From assembly GCA_043813805.1 (NCBI GenBank), contig JBDRKR010000010.1:21766-85765 (forward strand): a stretch of 64,000 nt of DNA, in the 5' to 3' direction. The notes beneath the pieces were generated by a model, which did not search any database, was not told the DNA's origin, and saw nothing but the letters and a program-made list of their open reading frames with translations. Shown here one piece after another: positions 61,006 through 64,000 of this stretch. This stretch comes from 2-02-FULL-43-13 sp043813805. Lineage in GTDB: Bacteria > Patescibacteriota > Minisyncoccia > Minisyncoccales > MHMH01. Position 1 is the stretch's first letter. Each line of letters begins with the position of its first letter. A program made the position numbers and the translations under genes.

Positions 61006-61697
61006 GGATGGATCGTAGTTCCGTTGAAATTCTTGCCTCGGATGATATTCGACATATTCGGCAAGTCGGTGCCTTTGGTGAAAAATACGGTCATCTTTAA
61101 GTCTTTGGCCACCCGAGAAGCAATCGGGTCAAAAGGCACATTCATGCCCGGCACCCACTTTGTACCCGCGATTTTTAAGTAATCTTGCCAGGTTATTTCC
61201 TTAAAGGGATTGGCATCTTTGAATTCATTCGGATTTTTATCGTAAACGTAATCAACATTGGAAGCGTTGATGATTTTTGAAGCTTTAAATCTTTTGACCA
61301 ACAAAACGGCGTCATAGTCGGTGGACCAACCCGGTTTCCAACCCGAGGCGATGAAAAGACGGTGATTTTTTCCCTTAACGGGCTTTTGGGGACTGTCGAG
61401 CACTACGGGATACGCCTCTTTTTTAAAGATGGTCCTTAAAAGGTGTGCGTTGAAGCGAGTGGCGTGTATCCCCAGCCAATCTTTGTCTTCATCGGTTAAT
61501 TGAGTAATTTCTCCGGCGGCTTTCTGATAATTTCTGGCAATTGCTCCTCCGCCGGCCACAATAACGAATTTTACGCCTTCTTCCAGAAATTCTAAAATAA
61601 ATTCCCTAAATTTTTTAAGGAAGTCTACTTGGATTTCTCCGGGCACAATAATCGAGCCACCCAAAGAAATAACAATGGTTTCAGATTCCCGATTCAT
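61002..61697 (-). CDS. pyrH: UMP kinase (archaeal-like form)
   Basis: 231 residues. Amino-acid-kinase fold: VISLGGSIIVPGE, VIVAGGGAIARNYQKAAGEI, STDYDAVLLVKRF and INASNVDYVYDKNP. The sequence layout is closer to archaeal-type UMP kinases than to the usual bacterial PyrH, as in other Patescibacteria. Phosphorylates UMP to UDP. Divergent to rpsB. Confidence 0.9.
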   Translation of the reverse strand: MNRESETIVISLGGSIIVPGEIQVDFLKKFREFILEFLEEGVKFVIVAGGGAIARNYQKAAGEITQLTDEDKDWLGIHATRFNAHLLRTIFKKEAYPVVLDSPQKPVKGKNHRLFIASGWKPGWSTDYDAVLLVKRFKASKIINASNVDYVYDKNPNEFKDANPFKEITWQDYLKIAGTKWVPGMNVPFDPIASRVAKDLKMTVFFTKGTDLPNMSNIIRGKNFNGTTIHP

Positions 61698-61763
61698 CTC
61701 TTTTAACTTACCACATATTGCAGTTTTTTTGAAGGTATGATATGCTGAAAACTAGATATTTGT

Positions 61764-62483
61764 ATGGTAAAAGAAAAATTCAATATTAATATTGATGAAA
61801 TGATGGAAGCCGGTGTTCAGTTGGGGCACAGCACCTCCAGAATCAATCCCAAAATGCAGCCCTATCTTTCCGGAGTGAGAAGCGGAATTCATGTCATTGA
61901 TCTGGAAAAGACTAAAGAAAAACTGACTGAAGCCCTAGAATTCATCCAAAGCATTATTTCAGAAAACAAGGTGCTGCTTTTGGTTGGAACGAAAATCGAG
62001 GCAAAGGCTTTGATCAAAAGCGTCGCTCAGGACTGTTCTTTATCTTATGTTTCGGAGCGGTGGCTGGGAGGAACTTTCACTAATTTCAACTCCATTTTAA
62101 AAAGAATCGATTACTTTAAGGAACTGGAAAGAAAAAAAGCGGCCGGCGAGCTTGAAAAATACACCAAAAAAGAAAGGGCCGGCATTGAAGACGAGATTAA
62201 AAAAATGGGCATAAAATTCGGGGGAATCAGGGAACTGAAAAAAATCCCCGATGCCATTTTTATCTCTGACGTGAATAAAGACGAATTGGCCATCAGAGAG
62301 GCAAGGCAATCCAATGTCAAAATCATCGGTATTTGCGACACGAACGTTGACCCGACACTGATCGATTTTCCGATTCCGGCCAGCGACGACGCCTTATCTT
62401 CAGTCAGATACATTTTAGAAAAGGTTAAAACTGCTGTAAAATCAACGAAGCCTAAAATAAAAGCGGAAAAGACGGAAAAATAA
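61764..62483 (+). CDS. rpsB: 30S ribosomal protein S2
   Basis: 239 residues. MMEAGVQLGHSTSRINPKMQ, LLVGTKIEAKALIKSVAQ, YVSERWLGGTFTNFNSILKR and PIPASDDALSSVRYILEK. Full-length S2; the C-terminus adds a Lys-rich tail. Pairs with tsf 17 nt downstream. Confidence 0.97.
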   Translation: MVKEKFNINIDEMMEAGVQLGHSTSRINPKMQPYLSGVRSGIHVIDLEKTKEKLTEALEFIQSIISENKVLLLVGTKIEAKALIKSVAQDCSLSYVSERWLGGTFTNFNSILKRIDYFKELERKKAAGELEKYTKKERAGIEDEIKKMGIKFGGIRELKKIPDAIFISDVNKDELAIREARQSNVKIIGICDTNVDPTLIDFPIPASDDALSSVRYILEKVKTAVKSTKPKIKAEKTEK

Positions 62484-62500
62484 GAACTTTCGTAATTAAC

Positions 62501-62941
62501 ATGATTGATAAAATAAAAAAACTAAGAGCCGAAACCAGTGTTTCGATTATCGAATGTGAAAAAGCCCTGAAAGAAGCCGAGGGAGACATGGAAAAAGCCA
62601 AAGAGATTTTAAAGGAATGGGGTAAGAATTTCGCTGAACAAAAGAAAGACAGGATCACGAGCCAAGGCATTATTGACTCTTATATCCATCCAAATAAAAA
62701 AGTAGGTGTTCTTTTGGAATTAAACTGTGAAACCGATTTTGTGTCTAAGGCGCAGTACTTTCATGATTTAGCTCATGAGGTATGTCTGCAGATTGCCGGA
62801 ATGGGGGATACGGAAACTCCGCTTCTGGAGCAGCCCTGGATCAAAGATCCTTCGCGAACCATCAAAGATTTGGTGCAAGAACAAATTTCCAAGACCGGAG
62901 AAAATATCATTGTCAAAAGATATATAAGATATCAACTCTAA
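62501..62941 (+). CDS. tsf: Short elongation factor Ts
   Basis: 146 residues. UBA-like start IKKLRAETSVSIIECEKALK and the LELNCETDFVSKAQYFHDLAHEV core, then a C-terminal helix. It is much shorter than most EF-Ts (about 200-290) and has a single core subdomain. Exchanges GDP for GTP on EF-Tu. A paired-hairpin repeat starts nine bases after the stop. Confidence 0.92.
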   Translation: MIDKIKKLRAETSVSIIECEKALKEAEGDMEKAKEILKEWGKNFAEQKKDRITSQGIIDSYIHPNKKVGVLLELNCETDFVSKAQYFHDLAHEVCLQIAGMGDTETPLLEQPWIKDPSRTIKDLVQEQISKTGENIIVKRYIRYQL

Positions 62942-62949
62942 CTATTACT

Positions 62950-62993
62950 GGATTTACGAAATCCTCTCAAATTGGAGTGGATTTCGTAAATCC
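62950..62993. repeat. GGATTTACGAAATCC paired-hairpin element, copy 3
   Basis: GGATTTACGAAATCC (62950-62964) and GGATTTCGTAAATCC (62979-62993) with a different 14-bp spacer. It lies between tsf and the next ATG at 62999. Confidence 0.85.
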
Positions 62994-62998
62994 CAAAC

Positions 62999-63355
62999 AT
63001 GGTTACATTAATTTCTATTATCATTTTTATTTTGAGCCTTGCAGGTATAGTGGTGATTTTACTGCGCAAAATTCCGGTTTTGTGCGAACTGCCGGAACGA
63101 AATTTTGATTTTTCCCTAGGCAATTCTTTAGCAGGCGGCATTAAGGACGGGATGAAAAAAATGCCGGGCATTAAAAACTTTTCTTACGACCTGTATCTGC
63201 AGAAAACGCTTTCCAAGGTCCGCGTTCTGACCATGAAGACCGAAAATAAAACAGGCAGTTGGCTGGAAAAATTACGCCAGAAAAACTGTAAAAAAAACAG
63301 CACCAACAACGACAATTATTGGGATACTCTCAAGAAGGCCAAAGACGATAAATAG
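62999..63355 (+). CDS. Small membrane-anchored protein, unknown
   Basis: 118 residues. N-terminal membrane helix (about 3-22), then a basic soluble part (VLCELPERNFDFSLGNSLAG, MPGIKNFSYDLYLQ) and a Lys/Asn-rich tail. A similar type of protein is often encoded near rpsB-tsf or rRNA operons in this group. The upstream repeat leaves only five bases before the ATG. No promoter of its own is clear, so it may depend on readthrough from rpsB-tsf. Function unknown. Confidence 0.65.
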   Translation: MVTLISIIIFILSLAGIVVILLRKIPVLCELPERNFDFSLGNSLAGGIKDGMKKMPGIKNFSYDLYLQKTLSKVRVLTMKTENKTGSWLEKLRQKNCKKNSTNNDNYWDTLKKAKDDK

Positions 63356-63361
63356 GTACGC

Positions 63362-63433
63362 GCCGAGGTAGCTCAACGGTAGAGCAGCGCTTTTGTAAAG
63401 CGAAGGTTGGGGGTCCGAATCCTCTCCTCGGCT
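63362..63433 (+). tRNA. tRNA-Thr (anticodon TGT)
   Basis: Acceptor GCCGAGG pairs with CCTCGGC; D arm GCTC-AACGGTA-GAGC; anticodon loop TTTGTAA with TGT; T arm GGGGG-TCCGAAT-CCTCT. No encoded CCA. Position 55 reads C (TCCGAAT) rather than the near-universal T. The G27-A43 pair of the anticodon stem is mismatched. Confidence 0.92.
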
Positions 63434-63441
63434 CTTGCGAC

Positions 63442-63470
63442 TTGACATGTTTTTTAGGAAAACATATAAT
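63442..63470 (+). promoter_or_regulatory. rRNA operon promoter
   Basis: TTGACA (63442-63447), 17 bp, TATAAT (63465-63470): full consensus, just downstream of the tRNA. Confidence 0.92.
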
Positions 63471-63562
63471 GCCAACAGGATTAAAAATATGAAAACTGCG
63501 TTTTCGCTTCGCAGGGAAAAGACCTAAATAACAAATAGGGCCAATCAATAAAGACTCCAAGT

Positions 63563-63611
63563 AAAACCGTGAAGGTACCTAAAGGGTTGGATGTCTTCAC
63601 GGTTTTGTTTT
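63563..63611 (+). terminator. Terminator-like hairpin in the rRNA leader
   Basis: AAAACCGTGAAG ... CTTCACGGTTTT with a 20-nt loop, then GTTTTC. It lies between the rRNA promoter and 16S, so rRNA transcription must pass it. Confidence 0.7.
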
Positions 63612-63689
63612 CTGCAAAACTCGAACATTAAAAAAAGAATAAGTTTAATTAACTACGGTTTTTTAGAGTTGCTTCGTATATATAGTTTT

Positions 63690-64000
63690 TTTTGAGAGTT
63701 TGATCCTAGCTCAGGATGAACGCTGGCGGCGTGGATAAGGCATGCAAGTCATGGGGGTACTGAGGCCGCAAGGCCGAAGTACAACCGGCAAACGGGTTCA
63801 TAACACGTGGATACTAACCCCACTCTCGGGCATAACCAGTCGAAAGATTGGCTAATTCTCGATAGTCTCGCAAGAGTAAAGGCGCAAGCCGGAATGGGAT
63901 AGGTCTGCGGCTTATCAGCTAGTTGGTAGGGTAATGGCCTACCAAGGCTATGACGGGTAGGGGGCGTGAGAGCGCGACCCCCAACATTGGGACTGAGACA
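63690..64000 (+). rRNA. 16S rRNA, 5' part (cut by window end)
   Basis: AGAGTTTGATCCTAGCTCAG at 63695 is the 5' universal region with A in place of the usual G (CCTGGCTCAG); then GATGAACGCTGGCGGCGTGG, ATAACACGTGG and GGGACTGAGACA at the window end. Divergence in V1-V2 fits a Patescibacteria lineage. 3' end outside the window. Confidence 0.97.

Noticed and set aside
62782..63108. 108-residue plus-strand frame over the tsf end and repeat
   Set aside because: Out-of-frame shadow of EF-Ts that reads through the paired-hairpin repeat; no start signal.
1..64000. UGA recoding as in Gracilibacteria/SR1
   Set aside because: TGA ends several core genes (trxB, rplY, ECF-like gene) in tight overlaps, and conserved proteins show no in-frame TGA.

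Overview
The window looks like part of a Patescibacteria (CPR) chromosome, probably Parcubacteria-like. The evidence is a very short EF-Ts, a release factor 1 that lacks its N-terminal domain, a divergent UMP kinase, a 16S rRNA 5' end with a substitution in the universal 27F site, single-copy compact operons, and many small membrane-anchored or zinc-ribbon proteins. The standard code is used: TGA is a terminal stop for several core genes (for example trxB and rplY), so this is not a UGA-glycine lineage. Call quality rests on motifs and context only, because no database search was possible.

Layout. 1-10 kb: the 3' end of pyruvate phosphate dikinase, then mostly monocistronic genes (HAD hydrolase, DgkA, slipin, zincin, IMPase-like protein, TspO), followed by a three-gene unit of HTH-ATPase regulator, DUF4325 and superoxide reductase. 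10-29 kb: accessory region with small unknown proteins, a PIF1-type helicase flanked by two candidate antisense-strand small RNAs, a wrecked NYN gene, a 708-residue membrane protein ending in a pseudopilin-like domain, a secreted beta-rich protein, FKBP, ATP-cone nuclease, a heme-type membrane protein and a holin-like gene. At 27.4-29.0 kb a radical SAM/SPASM enzyme sits directly upstream of a protein with three K-Y-(G/A)-P-x-E-P motifs; this is the best candidate for an undescribed peptide-modification system. 29-38 kb: DEAD-box helicase, TypA, RhuM-Fic protein, YchF, two envelope proteins, cupin, GerMN protein and a flavoprotein. 38.4-38.7 kb: a gene-free stretch with a repeat and a likely structured RNA.

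38.7-57.1 kb is the metabolic core: SDR oxidoreductase, NuoF-like subunit, [FeFe] hydrogenase and two small membrane proteins; FtsZ; thioredoxin reductase, enolase, phosphoglycerate mutase; a thioredoxin-fold anchor protein, glutaredoxin, SemiSWEET, GAPDH; ADP-forming acyl-CoA synthetase; prepilin; PEP synthase, PfkB kinase, class II aldolase and a ferredoxin. Together these suggest fermentation of sugar or three-carbon intermediates to acetate and H2, with PEP synthase and PPDK linking pyruvate and PEP. 57-64 kb is translation and cell wall: L25, lytic transglycosylase, methyltransferase-RF1-L31 and pyrH on the minus strand, rpsB-tsf, tRNA-Thr and the start of 16S rRNA.

Regulatory style is consistent. 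A GC hairpin and T tract often run straight into the -35 or -10 of the next promoter, and many genes start 6 nt after the -10, so they should be leaderless. By contrast, most unknown small genes have strong Shine-Dalgarno sites and their own promoter and terminator. Two families of dispersed palindromic repeats decorate the region; one resembles REPIN doublets, and another kind of palindrome has entered the ftsZ linker in frame.
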